Shown: piece after piece, positions 10,812 through 22,392 of the stretch
Position numbering within the stretch: position 1 is the stretch's first letter
Layout of the letters: each line of letters begins with the position of its first letter
Assembly: GCA_029783825.1 (NCBI GenBank)
Contig: JAREIK010005795.1
Coordinates: forward strand, 156,268-220,267
From: Sapria himalayana
Lineage: Eukaryota; Streptophyta; Magnoliopsida; Malpighiales; Rafflesiaceae
Length of the DNA stretch: 64,000 nt
Reading direction: 5' to 3'
The notes under the pieces: model-generated
Database searches by the model: none
Told to the model about the DNA's origin: nothing
Seen by the model: only the letters and a program-made list of their open reading frames with translations
Position numbers and translations under genes: made by a program

Positions 10812-12784
10812 ACGAACCCTTCTATTGTTACGGCAGGTTCTTCAATTTCAATTATATAGGAAAGTCAAGGTACATCTGAACCTCAAGCTCATAAAAAGTG
10901 TAAGTCTGTTGTTTGGGTAACTTATGAGAAATTAGTTGATTCAGAGGGAAATGAAACTGGTAGGGCAGCTTGTATATGGTGTAGGAAAGAATATTTGGCA
11001 AAAAGTGATCAAAGTACATCGGGTTTATGGAAATACTTGAGAGAGATTTAAAAATAATTTACACACAAATAAGAAGTAATAGAAGCTCACAAAGGTAAAG
11101 ACAAGTCACAATCTTTGTTGAGTTTCACAAAAGGTACTAGTTCAGTAAATAACAAATTAACTTGTTGGCAATTTGATCAACAACTAGTTAGGGAATCTTT
11201 GATGAAAATGAACATAAAAGATGAATTGCCTTTTTGTTTTGTTGAGAAGGATGAGTTTAAGGAGTTTTGTGAAGTTAGTGTGCCTCAATTTAAAATTTCA
11301 TCTAGGCACTCTGTGTTGAGGGATTGTTTTTCTTTGTTTGTGAAGGAAAATAAGAAATTATTTGATAGCATATCATCTCATTGTTGTAAAGTTTCATTGA
11401 CTACCGACAGTTGGACTAGCATTCATAATTTGTCTTATATATGTTTGAATGTTCATTTCATTGATTCTCAATGGAATATGCATAAAAGGCTTTTGAACTT
11501 TTGTGTAATTAAAAGTCATTATGGAGTTAATATTAGAAATGCTATTGAGTTTTGCATGAATGAATTGGGTTTTAGAAAGTTGATGTGCATTACTATTGAT
11601 AATGCATCAAATAATGATGATGCAGTTGAACAATTGAAAAAAAGGCTTGGGAAGAAAAGTCTTGTACATTTGAGATGCGAGCATTTTCATATGAGATGTT
11701 GTGCTAATATCCAAAACTAAATTATCAGAGATGTCATTACAGTAGTTGAGGGTGATATTCAAAAAATTAGAGGTGTGGTGAAATATGTGAGGAGAAGTCC
11801 TAAAAGATTAGATATGTTTAAGTTATGTGTTGAAGAAGCAAACTTGACATATGGATCTTCATTGCAATTAGATTGTTCTAGAAAGATGTAATTCAACATA
11901 TTTGATGCTACAAACTGATATAAAATATCAAAAAGAATTTGATAAGTCGTGGAGGACAAATACAAAAGGTTTTTGAAGGGATTTGCTTCAAACCTTCCAA
12001 CAGAGAGAGACTGAATAAATGCCAAAATTTTGGATCGTTTCTTGAAAACATTTTATGAGTTAACTTGTAAATTTTATGGCTAATAACATTCTACCTCTAG
12101 TGTTTATTTTCATGAGATTATTCGAATTTTGAAAAAAATTGAGCTTTGTGAAAATAGTAGAGATACAATGGTGTCTGAAATGGATATGAAAATGAGGCAT
12201 AAATTCAACAAATATTGGGGTTCTCTTCAGTCAACAAATATTATGCTTTTTGTAGCAGTAGTATTGGATCCTAGCTATAAGCTCAAATATCAATGGTTTA
12301 GTACACTTAGCATTATGGAGAGGAATTGGCTAAAAATTTGGTGAAAAATGTTATAAATGCTTTAAATGAGATGATGGATGATTATAAAGATTTAAAAGAA
12401 GATGAATTAAAAGAAGATGATTTCTCTTCTATTGTGTTGAAGAAAAATGATGATTTCTTTGATGGTAGTGATACTTATGTTGATGATTTTTTTGTTGAAT
12501 TTGAGAAAGAACAAGAAGTTGCAGCTTTGGAAGAGTTGGATAGGTATTTGGAAGACAAACTTGAAAAAAATAGAATTGATTTTGATATTCTAAACTGGTG
12601 GAAGGTAAATGAGGTTAGGTATCCTTCTTTTGAAAATGTAGCAAGGGAAGTATTTGCTATCCAAGCATCTATTGTGCCCTACGAATTTACATTTAGCACT
12701 GGGGGGAAAACTTTAGATAAATTTAGGAGTTCTTTAACACCTATTACAACTGAAGTTCTCATATGTCAACAAGATTGGTTGTGA
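10812..12784 (+). pseudogene. BED zinc-finger hAT transposase, broken (copy 2)
   Basis: Compared with copy 3, the start codon is ACG (10812) instead of ATG, and TAG (10857) replaces a Lys codon. The BED-type finger keeps CIWC and continues through KEYLAKSDQ and LWKYLRE, then hits a stop at about 11049. The catalytic core is open at 11115-11720, with TTDSWTS (first Asp) and ITIDNASNND (second Asp), and ends at a TAA inside the C-x2-H region, where CANIQN replaces CAHILN. The middle part is shifted and the PTRWNS motif is lost at about 11880. The frame 12129-12344 carries MRHKFNKYWG and FVAVVLDPSYKLKY. The dimerisation domain (12326-12784) ends early at TGA in place of Arg. The family is plant RICESLEEPER-like. 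With this many lesions it cannot make full-length transposase. Confidence 0.88.
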
Positions 12785-13014
12785 AGCTCAAACAAACCTA
12801 TTTAAATTGAAGAATTAGTTCAAGACCTTGATGATAATGAATCAAGTTAGTATACAAACCTTGTAAATTTTAATTTCACTTTTATTTATTTTATTCATTC
12901 AATTTAATAAAAATATGATTCAATTACAATTTTTAGAGGTGTCACAAGATCCAAATATTCTTCCAACTATAGTTGGCCAACTAAATTTGGAATGGGTGTA
13001 TTAAATTTTATAAG

Positions 13015-13103
13015 GTAATATTTTGTTTTTTTATTACTTTTTAATCTTATAAATTTATGTCTACATGATTAACACGTTTTCATCTATGGTTGTCCTTCTA
13101 CAG
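13015..13103 (+). other. Intron-like segment in the hAT 3' non-coding region (copy 2)
   Basis: GTAATATTTT at the 5' side and TTCTACAG at the 3' side enclose 89 bp, at the same place as in copies 1 and 3. Confidence 0.4.
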
Positions 13104-13802
13104 TGGAGGAAGAAAAGAGAGGAGTTTTAGAAGAGATAATTAATTGGGTTTGGATTTTCGTTGCTGTTCCGAGACGGAGCTTTGAAATGATTATTATCAT
13201 GGTTGTTATTAGTTGTATTTTTTTTTGTTATATTAAGCTACCTAATTTTAGCAATTACTTAAGTAATAATTGCTGCTACCAATGTTTGTGGTCATCTTTA
13301 GATATTCCTTAATATTTTAAGTAATTTTTTAAAAAATGTAGTATTGCTATTATGGTTAACTTTCACTCGGCTGAACAAAGCCAACTTGTGAAAAAACAAA
13401 GAACCAAATTAAGCACACAACTCGGTCCCGTTCTATTTAACATTTCTATCCTTTTCTGCACATCAAAGCTTTTGACAAGGTAATGGAACTTGTTTGCGGT
13501 ATTCAGCCTATTTGACAAAACAAAATTGGCCCAATTTGAGTTTGAAAGATACATAACTAAGGAATGATAAATGGAACAACAAAAGGTTTCGACATGAACT
13601 AACTTGGCCGGTTTGAAGAAAATAATTTTAAAAAAATGTCAGAACTCCATTCCTTCCCGTAACCATTTTATCCTACCCAAAATCCCTAATCTCTCTCTCG
13701 TCCCGTCCCCATTTTTTCAACCTATGGGACTAGTTTGGATCATCAAAAAAAATCATCGAACTTTGGGAAGGGACTGGAGATTTGTAATTCAAATCCCGTC
13801 CT

Positions 13803-13828
13803 ATCCCATGAGCACCCCTAGCATTGAG
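13803..13828 (+). repeat. hAT copy 2, right terminus and right target duplication
   Basis: The element ends ...ATGAGCACCCCTA at 13820, followed by GCATTGAG and then the satellite phrase TGGTTTACAG. The terminal ACCCCTA is shared by all three copies. Confidence 0.8.
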
Positions 13829-14228
13829 TGGTTTACAGATTTTATTTAAAAAATAAAATAATAAAAGATATATTTTTATTATTTTTTGATATTTTCAAAG
13901 GTTATAACATTTGAAAATAAAATTATTTATAAATTTTTGTCAAATGTGAATACAATATTTAGTTATACTAATCATTATATTTATATATTATATATATTCA
14001 ATATAAACAATTTTATTAAAAAATATTCTAATAATAATCAAAAAATAAATTAATAATCTATTAATAATAAGATATATATTAATTAAAATATAATTATAAA
14101 ACCTAAAATGATTCAGAAGCAAAGAAAAATATATTACTATATAATAATTTTTTGTTTTTGAATTTTTTTTCTTTTAATAAGTTTATCTATATTTTTTTGA
14201 CAAAAAATAATTTATATAAATTATATTT

Positions 14229-14505
14229 GTCTAACTCATAATTTATTTTGTAATTAATATTTATATATAAATAAACAAATAAATAATTAAAATGAATATT
14301 TAAATTATAATAAAAATATGAGATTTATTATTTATTATTTAGATATACCGGTTTAATTTAAATTAGATCTGTCTCACTAATTAATTTTTTTGTAATTAAA
14401 ATTTCTATAAAATTAAACTTATAAATAATTAAAATAAAAATTTAAAATTATAGTGAATAAAAATTAAAATGAGTTTTAAGATTTATTATTAATGTATACT
14501 AGTTT
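14229..14505 (+). repeat. Internal ~145-bp duplication that makes the long (~740 bp) monomers
   Basis: The segment from CTAACTCATAATTTATTTTG to the GGTATACC-like element occurs twice in succession, at 14229-14357 and about 14373-14505. The copies are joined by TTTAATTTAAATTAGATCTG. The first copy ends ATACCGG and the second ATACTAG. The same doubling recurs in each delta-to-gamma interval (for example 2.58-2.75, 7.97-8.11, 9.30-9.45 and 24.99-25.27 kb) and accounts for the difference between 590- and 740-bp spacings. Confidence 0.8.
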
Positions 14506-15099
14506 AATAGTTTAAGTATTTAGATGTTTTGTCGTTAGGAGTTTAGCGATTTATGTTTTTAGGCTTTTAGTGGTATATAGGTTTTATATAAAAAATTAAA
14601 ATAACAAAAAAAATTTATATAATTTGTTATCATTTTCATAGGTTATAACCTTTGAAAATATAATAATATTTATAATTTTTTGAAATGTGAATAAAATATT
14701 TAGTTATTTTAATATTAATAATTATATATCATATAAATTCAATATAAACAATTTTATTGATAGACAATAAAATAATGATCAAAAATTAAATTTATAAACT
14801 ATTAATAAAAAGATAGATATTAATTAAAAAATATTTACAAAACCCAAATTGATTCAAAATTAAAGTAAAATATATTATTGGATAATAATTTTTAATTTTT
14901 AAAATTATATTTATTTTATAACTGTATATTTTTTTTTATTAAAAATAAATTAATTAAATAATATTTGTCGCACTCATACTTTATTTTGTAATAAATATTT
15001 CAATAAAAATAAACTAATAAATATTTAAAATGAATATCTAAAATTATAATAAATAGAAATAAAAATTAGATTTATTAATTATTAAGTAGTATATAGCAG

Positions 15100-15187
15100 T
15101 TTAATGGTTTATATATTTAGGCATTACGGGGTTTAGGAGTTTACTGATTTAACAATGTTTTCATTTAGTGGTTTATAGGTTTTATTT
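15100..15187 (+). repeat. Octamer block in exact 8-bp register (11 x 8 bp)
   Basis: Steps of eight from 15100 give TTTAATGG, TTTATATA, TTTAGGCA, TTACGGGG, TTTAGGAG, TTTACTGA, TTTAACAA, TGTTTTCA, TTTAGTGG, TTTATAGG and TTTTATTT in that order. Eight of the eleven begin TTTA. This is the clearest example of the 8-base unit. Confidence 0.88.
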
Positions 15188-18100
15188 AAGAAAAAAAATA
15201 AATAAAAATTATTTTTATTATTTTTTGATATTTTCAAAGTTTATCACCTTTGAAAATATAATAATTTTTAAATTTTTTTCAAAAGTGAATAAATATTTAT
15301 TTATAATGATCATAATAATTATATATCATATAAATTCAGTATAAAAATTTTTTTGATAGATATTCTAATAATTATCAAAAAATAAATTAAAAATCTATTA
15401 TGAATAAGATTGATATTACTTAAAATATAATATCAAAACCTAAAATGATTTAAAAGCAAAGTAAAATATATTACTTAATAATAATTATTTGTTTTTAAGT
15501 TTTTATTCTTTTTATAAGCTTATATATTTTTTGATGAAAAATAATTTTTATAAATTATATATTTAATTCATAATTTATTTTATAATTAATATATATATAA
15601 AATTAAAAAACTAAATAATCAAAATGAATTTTTTAAATTAAATTAAAAACAAATAAAAATGACATTTATTAATTATTATTTAGGAGATAACCGTTTAAAC
15701 GATTATCTATATTGGGGTATCGGGATTTTGTAGTTTTGTGATTTAAGTGTTTAGGCATTTAGTGATTTATAGGTTTTATTTAAATAATGAAATAATAAAA
15801 AAATATTTTTTTTTTCACATGTTCAAAGGTATAATCTTTGAAAATATAATGATTTTAAAATTTTTTTCAAAAGTGAATACGATATTTAGTTATAACAATT
15901 ATTAAATTTATATATCATATATATTAAATATAATATTTTTATTGATAAATATTCTAATACTGATCAAAAAATAAATTAATAATCTATTATTAATAAGTTA
16001 TATATCAATTAAAATATAATTACAAAACATAAATTAATTTAGAAACAAAGTAAAATATATTACTATATACTAATTTTTTGTTTTTAATTTTTTTTTTCTT
16101 TTAATAAGTTTATCTATATTTTTTTGTTGAAAAATAATTTATATAAATTATATTTTTCTAACTTATAATTTATTTTCTATTTTATATTTATATAAAAATA
16201 AACTAATAAAAAAATTAAAATGAATATTTAAAATTATAATGAAAAAAATAAAATTGAGATTTATTATTTATAATTTAGGATATACCTGTTTAAAAAATTT
16301 ATCTATTAGGGTTTTCAATATTTAGAAGTTATTGATATAAGTATTTAGGCATTTAATGGTTTATAGCTTTTATTTATACATTGAAATAACAAAAAATTTA
16401 TTTTTGATATTTATTCAAATTTTCAAATGTCATAACATTTATTACTATATTTAGTAATAATATTTATTTAGTAATAATAATTATTTTTAAAAAACTTTTT
16501 TTAAAATGTGATTACAATATTTAGTAATAATTATTATTATTACTATATAATATATAAACTAAATATAAACAATTTTATTGATAATATTATATCAATTATC
16601 AAAAAATAAATTAATAAACTATTATTAATATGATAGATATAAATTAAAATATAATTAAAAAACCTAAAATGATTCAAAATCAAAGTTAAATTTATTACTA
16701 AATTATAATTATTTTTAGTTTTTGCATCATTTTATAAGCTTATATATTTTTTCGTTGAAAAATATATTATTTAAATTTTATTTGTCACTCATAATTTATT
16801 TAGTAATTAATATTTCTATAAATTATTTAAATTATATTTAAGGTTTACGAGTTTAAAGGTTTAGGTATTTAGGGGCTTCGGGGTTTAAAAGTTTAAAGAT
16901 TTATGTATTTAGTCATTTAATGTATTATAAGTTTTATTTAAACAATTATATATCAAAAAATTTATTTTTGTTATTTTTTTTCATTTTTGAAGGTTATAAC
17001 CTTTGAATATATAACAATTTTTAAATTTTTTTATATGTGAATACTATATTTAGTTATGATAATTTTAATAATTATATATCATGTTAATTTAATATAAATA
17101 ATTATATTGATAGATATTATATTAATGATCAAAAAATAAATTAATAAACTATTATTATTAAGATATATATTTTTTTAAATATATTTGCAAAACGTGAATT
17201 TATTCAAAATTAAAGTTAAATATAATACTAAATAATAATTTTTTTGATGTTTATCTTCTTTTTATAAGTTTATATTTTTTGTTATTAAAAGTAAATTATT
17301 TAAATTATAATTGTCTTCTACATAATTTATTTTTAATTTATAATTCAATAAAAATAAACTAATAAATAATTAAAATGAATATTTAAAATTATAATGAATA
17401 CAAATAAAATTAAGATTTATTATTTATTATTCAGGATATACTAGTTTAATGGTTTAAGTATTTAGGTGTTTTGGGGTTTAGCGATTTAAGTGTTTAGGAC
17501 TTTAGTGATTTATAGCTTTTATTTAAAGAATAACAAAAATTATATTTTTTGATTTTTTTTTAATTTTTGAAGGTTATAACCTTTGAAAATATAATAATTT
17601 TTAATTTTTTAAAATTTTAATATAATATTTAGTTATAATATTCTTAATAATTATATAAATGTAAACTCAATATAAATAATTTTATTAAAAGATATTATAA
17701 TAATGATCAATAAAAAATTAATAAACTATTATTAATAAGAATGATATAAATTAAAATATAAGTGCAAAAACTAAAATGATTCAAAATCAAAATAAAATAT
17801 ATTACAAAATAATAAATTTTTGTTTTTAAAATTTTGCCTTTTTTTTAGCATATATATTTTTTTGATAAAAAATAAATTATTTAAAATAGATCTGTCTCAC
17901 TAATAATTTATTTTTTAAATTATATTTCTATAAAAATAAACTGATAAATAATTAAAATCATAATTTAAAATTACACTTAATAAAAATTAAAATGAGATTT
18001 ATGATTTATTATTATTGTATACCAATTTAATAGTTTAAGTATTTAGAAGTTTAGTCGTATAGGAGTTTAGCAAATTTTGTTTTTAGGCATTTATTGGTTT

Positions 18101-19407
18101 ATAGGTTTTATTTATACACTAAAATAACAAAAAAAAAATTGTAATTTTTTGTCATTTTCATAGGTTATAACCTTTGAAAATATAATAATATTTAAAATTT
18201 TTTGAAATGTGAATATAATATTTAGTTATAATAATTTTAATAATTATATATCATATAAATTCTATATAAACAATTTTATTGATAGATATTATAATAATGA
18301 TTAAAAATTTAATTAATAAACTATTAATAATAAGATAGATATTAATAAAAAAATATTTACAAAACCCAAATTGATTCAAAATTAAAGTAAAAAATATGAC
18401 TGCATAATAAATTTTAATTTTTAAAATTTTACATCTTTTATAAGCGTATATATTATTTTTTATTAAAATTAAATTATTTAAATTATATTTGTCGCACACA
18501 TAATTTATTTTGTTATAAATATTTCGATAAAATAAACTTATAACAAATTAAAATGATTATTTAAAATAAGAATAAATTGAAATTAAAATTAGATTTCTTA
18601 ATTATTAAGTAGTATATAGTAGTTTAATGGTTTATATATTTAGAAATTACGGGCCTTAGGAGTTTACTAATTTAACTGTGTATGCATTTAGTGGTTTATA
18701 GGTTTTATTTAAAAATTAAAATAACAAAATATTTATTTTTATTATTTTTTGATATTTTCAAAGGTTTATAACATTTAAAAATATAAAAATTATTAAATTT
18801 TTTTCAAATGTGAATTTAATATTTAGTTATAATAATCCTTATAATTATATAATTTATAAATTCAATATACACAATATTATTTATAAATATTCTAAATATG
18901 ATCAAAAAATAAATTAATAATCTATTATTAATAAGATAGATATCAAATATAATAAAACAACATAAAGTGATTGAGAATAAATAGAAATATATTACTATAT
19001 AATAATTTGTTGTTTTTAATTAATATTTATATAAAAATAAACAAATAAATAATTAAAGTGAATATTTAAAGTTATAATGAAAAAAGATATATTGAGATTT
19101 ATTTGTTTTTATTTTAGGTATACTAGTCTAATTTAAATTAGATCTATCTCACTAATAATTTATTTTGTAATTAATATTTCTATAAAAATAAACTTATAAA
19201 TAATTAAAAAAAATTTAAAATTATACTGAATAAAAATTAAACTGAGATTTATGAATTATTATTTATGTATACCAGTTTAATATTTTAAGAATTTAGAGGT
19301 TTTTTCGTTTATGACTTTAGCGATTTATGTTTTTAGCTATTTAGTGGTTAATAGGTTTTATTTAAACAATGAAATACCTAAAAAATTATTTTTGATATTT
19401 TTTAACA

Positions 19408-19433
19408 TTTTCAAAGGTTATAACCTTTGAAAA
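19408..19433. repeat. 26-bp perfect palindrome
   Basis: TTTTCAAAGGTTA is followed directly by its reverse complement. It lies in the epsilon/gamma hybrid monomer. Confidence 0.9.
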
Positions 19434-19824
19434 TATAATAATTTTAAAATTTTTTAAAAATATGAATACAATATTTAGTAATTATAATCATTATAATAAT
19501 ATATAATATAAACTAAATATAAGCAATTTTATTGATAGATATGATATCAATTATCAAAAAAGAAATTAATATACAATTATTAATATGATAGATATAAATT
19601 AAAATTTAATTACTAAATAATAAATTTATGTTTTTAAAATTGTGCCTATTTTTATCAGCTTATATTTTTTTGATGAAATATAAATTATTTAAATTATAAC
19701 TATCTCACTAATAATTTATTTTGTAATTTATATTTCTATAAAAATAAACTGATAAATAATTAAAATAAAAATTTAAAATTATACTGAATAAAAATTAGAA
19801 TTAGATTTATGATTTATTATTAAT

Positions 19825-19868
19825 GTATACCAGTTTAATGGTTTTGAGATTTAAAATTTTCTGAAATG
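19825..19868 (+). repeat. Monomer with octamer block and dyad deleted (junction 2)
   Basis: The junction is identical to that at 7021-7064: TTTAATGG is joined to TTTTGAGATTTAAAATTTT. The next 60 bp also share variants with the earlier copy, including ATCATACATCATAT. Confidence 0.85.
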
Positions 19869-20417
19869 TGAATACAATATTAGTTATAATATTATTAATA
19901 ATCATACATCATATAAATTCAATATAAACAATTTTATTGATAGTTATTATAATAATGATCAAAAATTAAATTAATAAACTATTAATAATAAGATAGATAT
20001 TAATTAAAAAAAATTTACAAAACCAAAATTGATTCAAAATTAATGTAAAATATATTACAGAATAATAATTTTTTATTTTTAATTTTTAAATTTTACTTCT
20101 TTTATAAGCGTATATATATTTTTTGATTAAAAATAAATTATTTAAATTATATTTGTTTTACTCATAATTTATTTTGTAATAAATATTTTTATAAAAATAA
20201 ACTAATAAATAATTAAATGAATATTTAAAATTATAATAAATAGAAAAAAAATTACATTTTTTAATTATTAAGTAGTATATAGCGGTTTAATGGTTTATGT
20301 ATTTAAGCATTACGGGCTTTAGAAGTTTACTGATTTAACTATGTATGTATTTAGTGCTTTATAGGTTTTATTTAAAAATTAAAATAACAAAATATTTATT
20401 TTTATTATTTTTTTATA

Positions 20418-20443
20418 TTTTCAAAGGTTATAACCTTTGAAAA
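20418..20443. repeat. 26-bp perfect palindrome
   Basis: An exact 13 + 13 dyad. The outer ATAT extension is broken on the right side (ACAT). Confidence 0.88.
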
Positions 20444-22366
20444 CATAAAAATTTTAAAACTATTTTCAAAAGTTTATACAATATTTAGATATAATAATTA
20501 TTTAATTTATATATCATATAAATTCAATATAAACTTTTTTATTGATAAATATTCTAATAATGATCAAAAAATAAATTAATAACCTATTATTAATAAGATA
20601 TATATCATTTAAAATATAATTACAAATATTAAAATGATTTAGAAGCTAAGCAAAATATATTACTATATAATAATTTTTTGTTTTGAAATTTGTTTTTAAA
20701 AATGTATCTTTATATTTTTTGATGAATAATAATTTATATAAACTATATTTGTTTAACTCATAATTTATTTTGTAATTAATATTTATATAAAAATATACAA
20801 ATAAATAATTAAAATGAATATTTAAAATTATAATGAAAATAAATGAGTTTTATTATTTATTATTTAGGGTATACCGGTTTAATTTTAATTAGATCTATCT
20901 AACTAATAATTTATTTTGTAATTAATATATATATATATATATAAATAAACTGATAAATAATTAAAAATAAAAATAAAAATTTAAAATTAAACTGAAGAAA
21001 AATTAAAATCAAATTTATATTTTATTATTAATATATACTAGTTTAATTGTTTAAGAATTTAGTTGTTTTGTCATTTACGAGTTTAGCGATTTATGTTTTT
21101 AGCCATTTAGTGGTTTATAGGTTTTATTTAAACAATAAAATAACAAAAAAAACATTGGTAATTTTTTCTCATTTTCATAGGTCATCATTACCTTTGAAAA
21201 TATAATAATATTTAATATTTTTGAAATGTGAATATAATATTTAGTTATAATAATATTAATAATTATATATCATATAAATTCAATATAAACAATTTTATTT
21301 ATAGAAATTATAAAAATGATCAAAAATTAAATTAATGAACTCTTAAAAATAAGATATATATTAATTAAAGAATATTTACAAAACCCAAATTAATTCAAAA
21401 TTAAAGTAAAATATATTACTTAATAATAATTTTTAATTTTTAAATTTTTACTTATTTTATAAGCGTAAATAGTTTTTATTGATTAAAAAAATTATTTAAA
21501 TTATATTTCTCGCACTCATAATTTATTTTGTAATAAATATTTCTATAGAAATAAACTAATAGATAATTAAAATTAATATTTAAAATTATAATAAATAGAA
21601 ATAAAAAATAGATTTATTAATTATTAAGTAGTATATAGCAGTTTAATGGTTTATGTATTTAGGCATTACGAGGTTTTGAAGTTTACTGATTTAACTGTGT
21701 ATGCATTTAGTGGTTATAGGTTTTATTTAAAAAATAGATAAACAAAAAATTTATTTTTATTATTTTTTGATATTTTCAAATGTTATAACCTTTGAATATA
21801 TAATAATTTTTAAATTTTGTTCAAAAGTTAATTCAATATTTATAATAATCATTATATTTATATATCATATAAATTCAATATAAATAATTTTATTGATAAA
21901 TATTCTAATAAAGATCAAAAAATAAATTAATAAAATATTATTAATAATATAGATATCAATTAAAATATAATTACAAACCCTAAAATGATTCAGAAGGAAA
22001 GCAAAATATATTACTATATAATAAATTATTGTTTTGAAATTTTTTCTTCTTTTTATAAGTTTATCAATATTTTTTGATGAAAATTAATTTATATAAATTA
22101 TATTTGTCTAAGACATAATTTATATTGTAATTAATATCTAATAAAAAATCGAATAAATAATTAAAATGAATATTTTAAATTATAATGAAAAAAATAATAT
22201 TGAGATTTATTATTTATTATTTGGGGTAGACCAGTTTAAAAGGATTATCTATTTAGTGTTTTCGAGATTTCGGATTTAATGACTTAAATGTTTAGGCATT
22301 TAGTAGTTTTGAGGATTTATTTAAACAATGAAATAACAAAAAAATTATTTTTTATATTTTCTCACA

Positions 22367-22392
22367 TTTTCAAAGGTTATAACCTTTGAAAA
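22367..22392. repeat. 26-bp perfect palindrome
   Basis: An exact 13 + 13 dyad in the epsilon monomer of the first five-monomer unit. Confidence 0.9.

Larger units (their letters stand above)
10119..13820 (+). mobile_element. hAT DNA transposon copy 2 (complete length, inactive)
   Basis: The 3.7-kb element has imperfect terminal inverted repeats that begin TAG. It is flanked by degenerate 8-bp duplications, and its subterminal zones are rich in CCCG/CCCATCCC motifs, which in hAT elements commonly act as transposase-binding sites. Inside are a (TA)n tract, a long 5' non-coding region ending in a splice-acceptor-like ...GGCAATGCAG before 10714, a broken transposase frame, and a 3' non-coding region with an intron-like segment. 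Its GC-richer ends stand out sharply from the satellite. It sits in a delta monomer between the GCATTTAG and TGGTTTATAGG words of the octamer block. Confidence 0.9.
13821..16289 (+). repeat. Satellite array, block B1
   Basis: After hAT copy 2 the array resumes in the middle of an octamer block. Families run delta (rest of the interrupted monomer), gamma (14.50 kb), a delta/alpha hybrid (15.10 kb) and beta (15.69 kb). Dyads near 13903, 14645, 15242 and 15830 are all imperfect. The stretch contains no supported gene. Confidence 0.85.
16290..22229 (+). repeat. Satellite array, block B2
   Basis: Families run epsilon (16.29 kb), zeta (16.85), eta (17.44), gamma (18.02), delta (18.61), an epsilon/gamma hybrid (19.27), the deleted monomer (19.83), delta (20.28), gamma (21.03) and delta (21.64). 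A messy local duplication of ATTTAGTAATAA phrases lies at 16430-16540. The dyad near 21180 is broken by extra bases. There is an (AT)n run at about 20925-20943. No gene is supported. Confidence 0.85.

Noticed and set aside
15100..15187. CRISPR-like array
   Set aside because: The regular repeats are 8 bp with no spacers, degenerate, and sit in plant nuclear satellite DNA. The longer monomers have no unique spacers either.
15100..15187. True interstitial telomere repeat
   Set aside because: The unit is 8 bp and degenerate, not a run of the 7-bp TTTAGGG. Only the single TTTAGGG inside the GGTATACC element matches exactly.
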